Made by a program: the position numbers and the translations under genes. Under the pieces are notes generated by a model that saw only the letters and a program-made list of their open reading frames with translations, made no database searches and was not told the origin of the DNA. From Chitinophagales bacterium (GTDB taxonomy: Bacteria > Bacteroidota > Bacteroidia > Chitinophagales > UBA2359): a stretch of DNA of 64,000 nucleotides. The stretch spans positions 1 through 64,000 of the forward strand of contig JAHDFD010000019.1 in NCBI GenBank assembly GCA_020628375.1, given 5' to 3'. Below are positions 54,817 to 63,864 of this stretch, in pieces. How positions within the stretch are numbered: position 1 is the stretch's first letter; every line of letters begins with the position of its first letter.

Positions 54817-55296
54817 TTATTCCTCACCTCCACTAGATTTCATTGTTAAACTTATAGATATTACATTGGTATCATTTATCAATCTATCAATTTGTGATAC
54901 ATTAAATTGAACATTATAAGCACTCACTGTACTTCCTATCTTTACAACAACCTTCTTAAACCCATCATCAAATCCATAACTTTTATAATCTAATGTGTCT
55001 TTTAATTTTAAATTTGCTTTAAAATTAACATTACATAGTGCATCTATCGTTATATGATAATTCCAAAATTTACCCTCAAAATATTTCAAATATTCATCAT
55101 CCGATATTAATCCTTCCTGATGTTCATTATACTTATCATAAATTTGCAATAATGCTCCTCCAAACTTACCACTATCATGATGTGTAGGTCCTCTATAAAT
55201 TTCTTGTCCCAAAACCATGAAAGTATTTAAAGTTGTTTGACTTAAGGTCAATAGACTATAAAAAAACATTAAGGAAATAGACAGTTTCTTTTTCAT
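54817..55296 (-). CDS. Secreted protein of unknown function, copy A
   Basis: A 159-residue exported protein. The signal peptide (MKKKLSISLMFFYSLLTLSQ) is followed by a mature chain with TTLNTFMVLGQEIYRGP, HHDSGKFGGALLQIYD and a basic beta-rich C-terminal half (VVVKIGSTVSAYNVQFNV). Its end is ISLTMKSSGGEE. It has one Cys in the mature part and no sorting domain or TM anchor. I do not recognise the family. It is one of two near-identical tandem copies flanked by repeats, a context of recent gene amplification. Confidence 0.75.
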   Translation of the reverse strand: MKKKLSISLMFFYSLLTLSQTTLNTFMVLGQEIYRGPTHHDSGKFGGALLQIYDKYNEHQEGLISDDEYLKYFEGKFWNYHITIDALCNVNFKANLKLKDTLDYKSYGFDDGFKKVVVKIGSTVSAYNVQFNVSQIDRLINDTNVISISLTMKSSGGEE

Positions 55297-55526
55297 TGTA
55301 TGAAAATTTAAAAGTGGGCTTTGTAACGAATATACGTAAACAAGTTAAGTTTTTCAATTGAAGTAAATGGTTTTCCTTCTTTTAAAATATAGGTTAGCTA
55401 TTTTTGACTATTGAGAGAACACTAATGTCCTTTGCTTATAAATTATGTTTTTATACAAAGTTGCTCGGCTTGCAAAGAGACATTGCGTTGGAGAAACGCG
55501 CTCATAGAAAAGGAAAGAATTTAGCT

Positions 55527-56006
55527 TTATTCCTCACCTACACTAGATTTTATTAATAAACTTATAGATATTACATTGGTATCATTAATTAATCTATCAA
55601 TTTGTGATACATTAAATTGAACATTATAAGCACTCACTGTACTTCCTATCTTTACAACAACCTTCTTAAACCCATCATCAAATCCATAACTTTTATAATC
55701 TAATGTGTCTTTTAATTTTAAATTTGCTTTAAAATTAACATTACATAGTGCATCTATCGTTATATGATAATTCCAAAATTTACCCTCAAAATATTTCAAA
55801 TATTCATCATCCGATATTAATCCTTCCTGATGTTCATTATACTTATCATAAATTTGCAATAATGCTCCTCCAAACTTACCACTATCATGATGTGTAGGTC
55901 CTCTATAAATTTCTTGTCCCAAAACCATGAAAGTATTTAAAGTTGTTTGACTTAAGGTCAATAGACTATAAAAAAACATTAAGGAAATAGACAGTTTCTT
56001 TTTCAT
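55527..56006 (-). CDS. Secreted protein of unknown function, copy B
   Basis: Same 159-residue protein as the copy at 54817-55296, identical except at the C-terminus (ISLLIKSSVGEE instead of ISLTMKSSGGEE). The upstream region is also identical, so both copies should be expressed alike. The changed residues and the nearby silent changes all sit within about 60 bp, which looks like a conversion tract boundary or selection on the tail rather than general drift. Confidence 0.75.
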   Translation of the reverse strand: MKKKLSISLMFFYSLLTLSQTTLNTFMVLGQEIYRGPTHHDSGKFGGALLQIYDKYNEHQEGLISDDEYLKYFEGKFWNYHITIDALCNVNFKANLKLKDTLDYKSYGFDDGFKKVVVKIGSTVSAYNVQFNVSQIDRLINDTNVISISLLIKSSVGEE

Positions 56007-56132
56007 TGTATGAAAATTTAAAAGTGGGCTTTGTAACGAATATACGTAAACAAGTTAAGTTTTTCAATTGAAGTAAATGGTTTTCCTTCTTTTAAAATAT
56101 AGGTTAGCTATTTTTGACTATTGAGAGAACGC

Positions 56133-56630
56133 CAATGTCCTTTGCTTGTGAATTATACTTTTATATGGTAGTGGTTCATATTGAGTAATTTTTTTTATTT
56201 TACATCAATCCCATTATTATCTAAATTTTTCAGAAAGAGATATTAGACGATAGACATTAGACTTCCTAAATATGGTTTTTATACAAATTTAAATATTAAA
56301 AAACGTACAAATTTTCGTGTCATATTGAGCGTAATGTAATGAAGTCGAAATATAGACACCTCCCTATTTTTCGGGGCATGACTCGTATATTGGGCTTAAT
56401 TTGATGGTGGTTCACGCTCTCATAAATGTACGATATATTAAAGTTAAAATTGTATTAGTAAACTTTTGAAATATTAGACTTTAAAATGATTTGTTTTATA
56501 CAATTATTTTACAATGTACAGACGTAGCATTGCTACGTCTCTATCAAAAATCGTTTTAAACTTTATTCTAATGTCTTTTTTAATTTTTAAAATCACTCGT
56601 AAAGTAACACTGCCTTTAATATAAAGTTAA
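56133..56630 (+). repeat. Spacer repeat S, copy 2 (interrupted by MITE)
   Basis: Matches 54252-54554 on both sides of the inserted inverted MITE, including the hairpin AGACGTAGC / GCTACGTCT (56520-56540). Its right end continues into AAGTAACACTGCC, the uninterrupted target site of MITE copy 2, then a weaker match to the start of the 710-bp unit (CGGCTTACAAAGAGACATTA). Confidence 0.8.
56282..56454 (-). mobile_element. 173-bp MITE-like element, copy 3 (inverted)
   Basis: Reverse-complement orientation to copies 1 and 2. The flanking 3-bp target duplication is TTA (56279-56281 and 56455-56457), equal to TAA in element orientation. The matching empty site (GGTTTTTAGTAAAC) is preserved at about 54399-54412. 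Same length as the other copies. Confidence 0.85.
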
Positions 56631-56766
56631 TCGGCTTACAAAGAGACATTACGTTGGAGAAGTTCTACCCCAAAAAGACTAAGAAAGGTAATTTACTGAC
56701 TTTTTTATCGAAAAAAAAAGTCATAAATCAATTAGGTAATTAATAAATTAGCATCAAAACGAATAT

Positions 56767-58062
56767 TTGACAATAACCCGGAAATATCTGTTGCTAATTG
56801 GATTGACTTGCATGCTTGTCATTGTTAATCAGTTTATAATTCAGTATGCCATTAGTCAAAAGGCAAATGATGCATATTCGATAAATATAAGTGGTAAACA
56901 AAGAATGTTAAGCCAAAAGATAATTGCTTTAGCAGCAGAGAATAAAGAACAACCTAGTCAAAGTAATTCTCTGAAACTTAAAAACACCTTTGAAGAATGG
57001 GAAAAGGTACATTACGGTTTTCAATATGGTAATAAAGAAATAGGCTTAGAAAAGTTAAGTAAAGAGAATATTTTATTAGTTAAAGCATTAGACCAATATG
57101 TAGAAAAAGCGAAAGAGAAAATCGAACAAGCTTCAGATAATTCAAATACAATTGATATTAAAGATCTGGCAAATAATCAGAATCTGTTTTTGGTGAAAAT
57201 GGATAAAATCGTTAAAAAGTTAGAGTCGGATTCTGATGAAAGATTACAATTCATTAAGTATATAGAATTGTTATTAGCGGCTATTACCATTTCATTTATA
57301 ATGGCAGAAGTATTGCTTATATTCTTACCAATAACTAAAAACCTTCAGAGAAAGAATAAAAGCTTAGAAAATACAAATAAAACACTAGCAGAATACAATT
57401 ACGCTGCTTCACATGACTTAAGAACTCCGGTTATCAATATTCTGAGTTTTGCCAATTTACTTAAAAACAGAAAGGGCGACAATATTGATGAAGAAGAAAA
57501 GGCATATCTCGATTTTATTATTCAGGGAGCAGAATCAATGGATGAAATGACCAATGATCTAATGCACTTTTCTTTACTTAAGGAGATCAATAAAGAAATG
57601 GTGGAAACTAAAAAAGTGATCGAAGAAGTTGATAACCTGTTCAAAAAGAATAAAGCTTATGAATTAATCGTTAAGGAAATTCCAGTAGAAATAGAAGCTG
57701 ACAAAATGCTTATTAAAACTGTGTTTAAGAACATAATTGATAACTCTTTAAAATTTGTTGAACCCAATAAAAAGCCTTGTATAATAATAAGTGGAGCCGA
57801 AAATGATCTGAATTATTCTATAAAAATTGAAGATAACGGAATAGGAATAAAAGCTCATAATAAGGAAAAGATTTTCGGGATTTTCAAAAGACTTAATAAT
57901 AAAAAGCTTTATAATGGCAGCGGAATAGGCTTGTCGATCGTAAAAAAAATTATTGATCTTCACGATGGTGAAATTTGGGTGGAAAGCGAAATAAATACAG
58001 GTACAGTTGTCAATTTTACACTTCCGAAAAGTAAAAAAAGTATTATACAATTTAAACTTTAA
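56767..58062 (+). CDS. Sensor histidine kinase with PilJ/NarX-type N-terminal domain
   Basis: A 431-residue membrane kinase. TM helix at about 8-28, then a periplasmic helical domain with the PilJ/NarX signature (NISGKQRMLSQKIIAL), second TM at about 165-190, and a kinase core: H-box EYNYAASHDLRTPVINIL, N-box FKNIIDNSLKF, EDNGIGI, and GSGIGLSIVKKI. Translation starts with TTG at 56767. There is no response regulator next to it. It is convergent with rny, sharing a terminator. Confidence 0.9.
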   Translation: MTITRKYLLLIGLTCMLVIVNQFIIQYAISQKANDAYSINISGKQRMLSQKIIALAAENKEQPSQSNSLKLKNTFEEWEKVHYGFQYGNKEIGLEKLSKENILLVKALDQYVEKAKEKIEQASDNSNTIDIKDLANNQNLFLVKMDKIVKKLESDSDERLQFIKYIELLLAAITISFIMAEVLLIFLPITKNLQRKNKSLENTNKTLAEYNYAASHDLRTPVINILSFANLLKNRKGDNIDEEEKAYLDFIIQGAESMDEMTNDLMHFSLLKEINKEMVETKKVIEEVDNLFKKNKAYELIVKEIPVEIEADKMLIKTVFKNIIDNSLKFVEPNKKPCIIISGAENDLNYSIKIEDNGIGIKAHNKEKIFGIFKRLNNKKLYNGSGIGLSIVKKIIDLHDGEIWVESEINTGTVVNFTLPKSKKSIIQFKL

Positions 58063-58150
58063 ATGGTGCGACTGAAAGTTATAGTAAACACAAATATCAC
58101 ATCTTGATAGTGAATATTTGCTGGTCAGGATACACGGTAGAGGTTCAAAA

Positions 58151-58186
58151 AAACCTCACAGAATCTAAAATTCTGTGAGGTTTCTC
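58151..58186. terminator. Bidirectional terminator between the sensor kinase and rny
   Basis: A perfect 14-bp stem (58151-58164 with 58170-58183) around the 5-base loop CTAAA. A-rich on the left and T-rich on the right, so it works for both convergent genes. Confidence 0.9.
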
Positions 58187-58213
58187 TATTGGAATTATTG
58201 ATGATTTGGGGCT

Positions 58214-59929
58214 CTATTTCGCAAAGTTCACCGCTCGTTTTTCACGAATAACGGTAACCTTTATTTGACCCGGATATTGCATTGTATTCTGGATTTCGTT
58301 AGCAATCTCGAATGATAGTTTTTCAGAAGTATCATCATTCACATTATCGCTTGAAACAATTACCCTTAATTCACGACCTGCCTGTATTGCGTAGGCTTTA
58401 TCAACGCCTTCTTTAGAAGCTGCTAATTCTTCCAGGTCTTTAATACGCTTCAGGTATTGCTCTAATATTTCGCGACGTGCTCCCGGACGTGAACCAGAAA
58501 TAGCATCACAAGCCTGTATGATCGGTGAGATCATATACTTCATTTCTATCTCATCGTGGTGCGCACCGATTGCGTTACAAACCTCTGGTTTCTCTTTATA
58601 TTTTTCGGCTAACTTCATACCAAGTAGAGCATGCGATAAGTCCGGATCTTCATCCGATACTTTTCCTATATCGTGCAATAAGCCGGCACGCTTTGCTATT
58701 TTAGTATCTATCTTCAATTCAGCTGCCATGATCGCACACAGGTTGGCTGTTTCTCTGGAGTGTTGTAGCAGGTTTTGTCCGTACGAGGAACGGAACTTCA
58801 TTTTTCCTACCAAACGAACCAGTTGTGGATGTAAACCATGAATGTTCATGTCGATCACTGTACGCTCGCCAATTTCTACAATTTGTTGTTCGAGCTGCTT
58901 ACGCGTTTTTGCTACAACTTCCTCGATACGTGCCGGGTGAATACGTCCATCTGCCACCAGTCGTTGCATCGACAATCGGCATATTTCACGACGGAACGGA
59001 TCATAACCAGAAATGATAACCGCTTCCGGAGTATCATCAACGATAATTTCAACACCGGTTGCCGATTCCAATGCACGAATATTTCTTCCTTCACGCCCAA
59101 TGATCTGTCCTTTCAATTCATCTGAATCGAGGTTGAAAACCGATACTGCGTTTTCGATCGTATGCTCAGCTGCCACACGTTGAATGGTTTGGATAACCAG
59201 CTTTTTAGCTTCTTTGTTGGCCTGCATCTTTGCCTCGTCGATAATATCTTTTGTAATGGCTAAAGCTTCTGTTTCTGCTTTCTTTACCATTGCTTCTTTT
59301 AAGCGCTCTTTAGCTTCTTCGGCTGAAATTCCGGCAATCTTCTCTAACTCCATTGCCAATTTCTCATCTATTGCATCTTCTTTGGTACGTAGTCGTGCTT
59401 TTATATCATTAACTTCCTTACGTTCGCTTTCTAGGTTAACTTTTGTACTCTCAACTTCTTTGCTTCTTGATTCAAACTTCTGTTTCAGTTTTTCAACCTC
59501 TTTTTCTTTCGTTTTAATGTTATTGGTTTTCTGATTTAAGGTGTTTTCCAGATTTTTGATCTTGTTTTGTTCATTCCTTAAATCATTTTCTCTTTTGTTC
59601 AACTCTTTGTGAGCTTTGTTAGCTTCTTTTTCCGCATCAGCTTTTGCTCTTTCTGCCTCGGCTTTAATTTTCAATGCTTCTTCTTTAGCCAATAATTTAC
59701 GCTCTTTTAATTCTGCTTCTGCTTTTAACTTATTAGCATCAACTTCCATTTTTGCAGAACTCAGTAATTGTTGTACTTCTGTATTAGCAATTTTAAGCTT
59801 TTGTGCTGCTTCTTTTTCTGCTAGCTCTAATGCTTTGGCATCTTCTGTTTTAGCACTGCTTTTCCCGACAAACAGCCCGGCGACTAAGGCGACTATTGCT
59901 GCTATGACGGGTATTAATATCTGTTCCAT
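58214..59929 (-). CDS. rny: Ribonuclease Y
   Basis: Membrane-anchored endoribonuclease that initiates mRNA decay. An N-terminal TM segment ([20 protein letters not shown]) precedes a long coiled coil (about 30-200), a KH domain ([20 protein letters not shown]) and an HD domain with metal ligands in LLHDIGK and AHHDEIE. 571 residues matches the family. It lies after zapA on the same strand, a common order in Bacteroidota, with a 239-bp gap that holds a hairpin. Confidence 0.97.
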   Translation of the reverse strand: MEQILIPVIAAIVALVAGLFVGKSSAKTEDAKALELAEKEAAQKLKIANTEVQQLLSSAKMEVDANKLKAEAELKERKLLAKEEALKIKAEAERAKADAEKEANKAHKELNKRENDLRNEQNKIKNLENTLNQKTNNIKTKEKEVEKLKQKFESRSKEVESTKVNLESERKEVNDIKARLRTKEDAIDEKLAMELEKIAGISAEEAKERLKEAMVKKAETEALAITKDIIDEAKMQANKEAKKLVIQTIQRVAAEHTIENAVSVFNLDSDELKGQIIGREGRNIRALESATGVEIIVDDTPEAVIISGYDPFRREICRLSMQRLVADGRIHPARIEEVVAKTRKQLEQQIVEIGERTVIDMNIHGLHPQLVRLVGKMKFRSSYGQNLLQHSRETANLCAIMAAELKIDTKIAKRAGLLHDIGKVSDEDPDLSHALLGMKLAEKYKEKPEVCNAIGAHHDEIEMKYMISPIIQACDAISGSRPGARREILEQYLKRIKDLEELAASKEGVDKAYAIQAGRELRVIVSSDNVNDDTSEKLSFEIANEIQNTMQYPGQIKVTVIREKRAVNFAK

Positions 59930-60004
59930 ACGTTTGTTTATTTATCTTCAGGTTTTTATTTATTTGAATAATATTTTTTTCAGAATTTATTTTTAAAGCT
60001 TTAA

Positions 60005-60029
60005 CTTATACCACAAAGGTTGGTATAAG
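60005..60029 (-). other. Hairpin in the zapA-rny gap
   Basis: CTTATACCA pairs exactly with TGGTATAAG around a 7-base loop. It lies in the leader of rny on the minus strand. It could regulate rny, be a processing site, or belong to a structured RNA; no long U-run is attached. Confidence 0.4.
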
Positions 60030-60168
60030 AACTAAACTTATCTAACAATACTTAAAATTTATGTTTCCGATGTGTAATTATATTACAGTCATCGTGCCAT
60101 AAACAGCCTTACTATTTTAAAATTAATGGTCAGAAGTGGTATATGAACAAACCCGATGAAAGGTTTTA

Positions 60169-60468
60169 TTATTCAATTGCTTTCAGGTAATTACTAAGTA
60201 TTTCACTGGTTTTATCAAGTTCATCTTCAACGAGTTCCAATGAATCTAGGCTATTTTCCTTTTTCAGTGCATCTACGGCAAGCGTCAGAGCGGCCATTGC
60301 CAGATAATCTTGTCGGTCTTTTACACGGTATGATTGTTTTAATTCACTCAATTTAGTTTTGATCTGTTCACAGGCTTTCATTACCAAAGCTTCTTCGTCA
60401 GTGGCAATTTTCAAGCGATAATTGCGATCGGCAATAACTAAATTAATGTATTTGGTTCCGGTACTCAT
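60169..60468 (-). CDS. zapA: Cell division protein ZapA
   Basis: Z-ring-associated protein, 99 residues. The short N-terminal strand-helix domain (INLVIADRNYRLKIATDEEALV) is followed by the dimerising coiled coil (AALTLAVDALKKENSLDSLE). It crosslinks FtsZ filaments. The coiled-coil gene upstream may encode its partner, as ZapB does in E. coli. Confidence 0.88.
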   Translation of the reverse strand: MSTGTKYINLVIADRNYRLKIATDEEALVMKACEQIKTKLSELKQSYRVKDRQDYLAMAALTLAVDALKKENSLDSLELVEDELDKTSEILSNYLKAIE

Positions 60469-60613
60469 AGTTTATTCAGCATTCTGCTAAAAAGGAAAAG
60501 TATTTAAAATTATGAAATATGTATTATTTAGCATTTCAGCGTATTCCTTCTGAAAGTAAATTATCTTCTGCCATTTACAATTTTTAAATCGTAAAACTTT
60601 ATAAAGTTAATAT

Positions 60614-61273
60614 TTATTGTTTTAATAACTCAAGACATTTGTCGATCTCTTGGATATAATGATCTAATTTTCCTTCAAAATCGACAGTTTTTTTATTTTT
60701 CTCAGCCAAAACTAATTTTTCTTCATTTGATTTTGCATTTGCAAGTAGTTGATTCAACTGTGAATTCTTTTGTTCAAGTTCCTGAATTTTATGTTGTAAA
60801 ACCTGATTCTTTTGATTCAGCCCATTTATTTCGTTTTCCAGGCGGTTACTTTTTTCATATTCTTTGAAGCCCTCTTCCTCTCTTTTTCGGTTGTCTTCTT
60901 CTAATTGCTGAATACTATCTTTAAGCATTTGATTTTCGGCATTCAAGCGAATTTGAGCCTCATTGGCTTCATTGCCATTTTCTTGCTGCTGTTGATTCAA
61001 ATAATTGATCTGTTCTTTCAGACGTTGGTTATCGTTCCTTAACTCGTTATTTTTCTCGTTTAGTAATCGGCTTTCTTCTTCAATTTTAATTTGCTGATTT
61101 TTTACTTCCTGAGACTGACCATAAAGTTTGTTTTTTTGTTCGTTGATGGTTTGTAAAAGCGCGTGATTTTGTTGTTCAAGACTTTTTTTATCTTTGATCA
61201 GGCTAGCACATACATCCATTAGTCGTTTCGACTTTTCATTGATGGTTTGTACTTTTTTCAGAATTTCTATCAC
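60614..61273 (-). CDS. Coiled-coil protein upstream of zapA
   Basis: A 219-residue protein that is almost wholly coiled coil (residues about 10-190), with heptads rich in Gln, Glu, Asn and Lys, and a short conserved-looking tail (DHYIQEIDKCLELL). No signal peptide or TM. Its place directly before zapA suggests a division-related role like ZapB, though its length is greater than E. coli ZapB. This is inferred from context. Confidence 0.75.
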   Translation of the reverse strand: MIEILKKVQTINEKSKRLMDVCASLIKDKKSLEQQNHALLQTINEQKNKLYGQSQEVKNQQIKIEEESRLLNEKNNELRNDNQRLKEQINYLNQQQQENGNEANEAQIRLNAENQMLKDSIQQLEEDNRKREEEGFKEYEKSNRLENEINGLNQKNQVLQHKIQELEQKNSQLNQLLANAKSNEEKLVLAEKNKKTVDFEGKLDHYIQEIDKCLELLKQ

Positions 61274-61475
61274 TTATTATAGTCTTTGCTTTTTCAAATA
61301 TAAGGTATAAGGCACATGATTGATTTTGAATCTTATTTTGATTAACATAAATCAATTTTATAAAGCTTAGAACTTAGCAAAAATCAAGAAATTGTTTCTA
61401 GCTCGAACTTTTATCCTATTTCCTATAATAAAAGGCTTTATTTAATCATATCTTTTGGGAAATAGCTAAGCTTCA

Positions 61476-63032
61476 ATGAAATATTTTTTCCTTTTTCTAT
61501 TTAGTTTTTATTCTTTTTTTCTAATTGCTCAAGAGAATAAACTTCCTTACATAGATATACATTTACATGCGAGTATCAAGCCTTTTAATTCCTTGAAAAG
61601 TTCTTCTTTCAACCATTGGGAAATTATTGAACATAGCTGTGAAAATAATTTTTCTAAATTCTTTATTAAAAATGCCAACGAATTACCTCGTCGTTCGCAA
61701 AGCAATTTTGAATCGTTGGTTAAAGGAAATGTGCGTTTGGGATTTCTTTCGCTTACGCCTTTAGAAGAAAAAATGCTGCAACCCCGACTATTGAACATCA
61801 ATAAGCGTGGAGTTGCCACTTTTAATTGTATTTCAGGTGTGCAAACTTCCTTGTGGGAGATAAAGCAGAAAGACCGAGACTATTGGGTTGATCTGCATGA
61901 AAATTTACGTTTTGTTTTACGTGATGAAAAAAAGCCATATTACATCAAAAATGAAGTATTTCATTACCAGTTTATCAGAAATAAACAAGACTTAGAGACA
62001 GTATTAAAAAACCCTAAACTAATGGGAGTTTTATTGAATATTGAAGGAGCGCATGCGCTTGGACACTCTTTTCATATTAGTCGTAAGTGGACACATAAAT
62101 CGGAGTATGAACAAATGGTTTTACAGAATGCTGATCGTTTGAAGGGAATAGTTCCTTTAAATAATAATGACGCTTATAAATTGGATGTTCCTCTTTTATC
62201 ACTTGGGCTTTGTCATTTTTTCTGGAATGGTTTGGCGGGTCATGCGCGTACATTTACCGGAACACAAGAGTTCATCTTCGGAAAGCAGAAGAAGTCGAAT
62301 ATAGGCTTTACAGCTTTAGGTAATAAACTGGTTCGTCGTTTATTGGATAAAGAAAGTGGGCGTCGGGTTTTGATAGATATTAAGCACATGAGCCTTCAGT
62401 CGAGAAAAGAATATTATGCCCTTCTTGATTCGATGATGGAAAAAGGAGATACCATTCCGATTATTTCGAGCCATTCGACCGTAAGTAGCTTAGCCTGGAC
62501 AGATAAGGCATATAGCAAGAAGAAAGATAATTATCGGAAGAATAAAAAAACATATCTTAATGAATGGACGATCAGTCTGGCAAAAGAAGACGTAGAAAAA
62601 ATTGCAGAAACCAAAGGACTCGCTGGTATAATGCTCGATAAATATCGTTTGATGGGTGGAAAAACTAAAAAGCTACACAAAAAAACGGTGTATGGTTCCA
62701 AGCAAAGAAATCAATTGATGATAGATATAATTATGGCTAATGTTTTTATGGTCATCAAACATCTCGATACAGTTGAAGCCTGGGATATTGTTTGTTTGGG
62801 TTCTGATTATGATGGAATGATTATTCCGCCAGACAATTATGTCACAGGTGAAGACTGGCCTCAAATGGCAGATGATTTCCGTAACTTCCTTACTTACCCT
62901 CATGCTCTTTTCGATGTTTTCACAAAAGAAGAAGTGGAAAGATTGATGTTTGATCTAAGTCCCGAAGAAATTGTAAATAAACTTATGTCGGAAAATGGTA
63001 TAGCATTTTTAAGAAGAAATTTACCGGAATAG
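61476..63032 (+). CDS. Peptidase M19 / membrane dipeptidase-like hydrolase
   Basis: Secreted amidohydrolase-fold peptidase, 518 residues. The signal peptide (MKYFFLFLFSFYSFFLIAQ) precedes metal-binding motifs: IDIHLHAS, NIEGAHALG, IDIKHMS, ISSHSTVSS and LGSDYDGM. The gaps between motifs are longer than in classic renal dipeptidase, as in larger bacterial homologues. It probably hydrolyses dipeptides in the periplasm or at the surface. The following gene, 26 bp away, looks like a wall-peptidase, suggesting a joint peptidoglycan-recycling role. Confidence 0.85.
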   Translation: MKYFFLFLFSFYSFFLIAQENKLPYIDIHLHASIKPFNSLKSSSFNHWEIIEHSCENNFSKFFIKNANELPRRSQSNFESLVKGNVRLGFLSLTPLEEKMLQPRLLNINKRGVATFNCISGVQTSLWEIKQKDRDYWVDLHENLRFVLRDEKKPYYIKNEVFHYQFIRNKQDLETVLKNPKLMGVLLNIEGAHALGHSFHISRKWTHKSEYEQMVLQNADRLKGIVPLNNNDAYKLDVPLLSLGLCHFFWNGLAGHARTFTGTQEFIFGKQKKSNIGFTALGNKLVRRLLDKESGRRVLIDIKHMSLQSRKEYYALLDSMMEKGDTIPIISSHSTVSSLAWTDKAYSKKKDNYRKNKKTYLNEWTISLAKEDVEKIAETKGLAGIMLDKYRLMGGKTKKLHKKTVYGSKQRNQLMIDIIMANVFMVIKHLDTVEAWDIVCLGSDYDGMIIPPDNYVTGEDWPQMADDFRNFLTYPHALFDVFTKEEVERLMFDLSPEEIVNKLMSENGIAFLRRNLPE

Positions 63033-63058
63033 CGTTATAAGCCTAAAATTTAATTTCC

Positions 63059-63862
63059 TTGAAATCACTTTTTAAGTACACATTACATCTATTATTGATT
63101 ATTCTGCTCACGCTACTAACTCAGGTGGGTGGGTTGATATATCTGGTAAGCTTAATAATCAACTTTTATTGGAATCGTACTTTTAAAGGGAAGCTTATTA
63201 TTGTTTTTTGCGCACTTTATTTATTGGCTACTTTTGTTGTCATTCCTTTGATTGCTCCGATTGGAGGCAGGGAAAAGATCAAACACAGTTCAACTATTCG
63301 AGCGGCGAATTATGGTACAGTGTTGTTGAACCGGAATTATACTTCGTCTGCCCTTCATGATATTTTACAAAATACAGAGAAAATTTTAAAGGAAAATGAT
63401 CCGGATATCAAAATTCAATATTTAGATGCTTGTTTTCCTTTTCTCGATGGTTTTCCCCTTTTGCCACATTTGAGCCATGATGATGGAAACCAAATAGACC
63501 TAAGCTTCATATACGAATTAAATGGTGAAATTACAGACCAACGTAAATCTTTCAGTGGTTATGGTGTTTTTGTTGAACCTGCTTTGTGGGAACATAACCA
63601 GACACTTTTTTGCAAGGAAGCAGGACATTGGCAATACGATTATTCCAAGTATTTCAGTTTTGGAAGTATTAATAATGATCTTGAGTTTTCTGAAAGTGGA
63701 ACAAAATCGCTTGTAAAAGCTTTGCTGAAACAAAAACAATTGGGCAAAATTTTCATAGAACCACATTTAAAATCCCGTTTGAAACTTCGAGATAAACGCA
63801 TACGTTTTCATGGTTGCCATGCTGTTCGGCACGACGATCACATTCACTTAGAACTGAAATGA
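63059..63862 (+). CDS. Membrane-anchored MepA-like (LAS superfamily) metallopeptidase
   Basis: A 267-residue protein starting with TTG at 63059; two TM helices at about 8-32 and 45-66 precede the globular part. The zinc-site pattern of penicillin-insensitive murein endopeptidases is visible: HLSHDDGNQIDLSF, followed by a long loop and HDDHIHLEL near the end, giving His, Asp and two further His. The rest differs much from E. coli MepA. It probably cleaves peptide cross-links in peptidoglycan. The family match is my reading of motif spacing only. Confidence 0.65.
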   Translation: MKSLFKYTLHLLLIILLTLLTQVGGLIYLVSLIINFYWNRTFKGKLIIVFCALYLLATFVVIPLIAPIGGREKIKHSSTIRAANYGTVLLNRNYTSSALHDILQNTEKILKENDPDIKIQYLDACFPFLDGFPLLPHLSHDDGNQIDLSFIYELNGEITDQRKSFSGYGVFVEPALWEHNQTLFCKEAGHWQYDYSKYFSFGSINNDLEFSESGTKSLVKALLKQKQLGKIFIEPHLKSRLKLRDKRIRFHGCHAVRHDDHIHLELK

Positions 63863-63864
63863 TT

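Larger units (their letters stand above)
54751..56164. repeat. 710-bp tandem duplication carrying the secreted 159-residue gene
   Basis: Unit 1 (54751-55454) and unit 2 (55461-56164) have a constant 710-bp offset. Apart from a few bases near the left end and about 60 bp covering the gene's 3' end, they look identical, including the shared promoter region. This points to a recent duplication, or a duplication kept uniform by gene conversion. Confidence 0.88.

Noticed and set aside
54556-56454. Composite transposon formed by the two inverted MITE copies around the duplicated genes
   Set aside because: Each copy has its own 3-bp target duplication and an empty sister site at a different place in the spacer, so they inserted independently rather than moving the segment as a unit.
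54467-56540. Hairpins AGACGTAG...CTACGTCT as part of a CRISPR array
   Set aside because: Only two copies exist, 2 kb apart, and both lie inside the duplicated spacer; there is no regular repeat-spacer pattern or cas gene.
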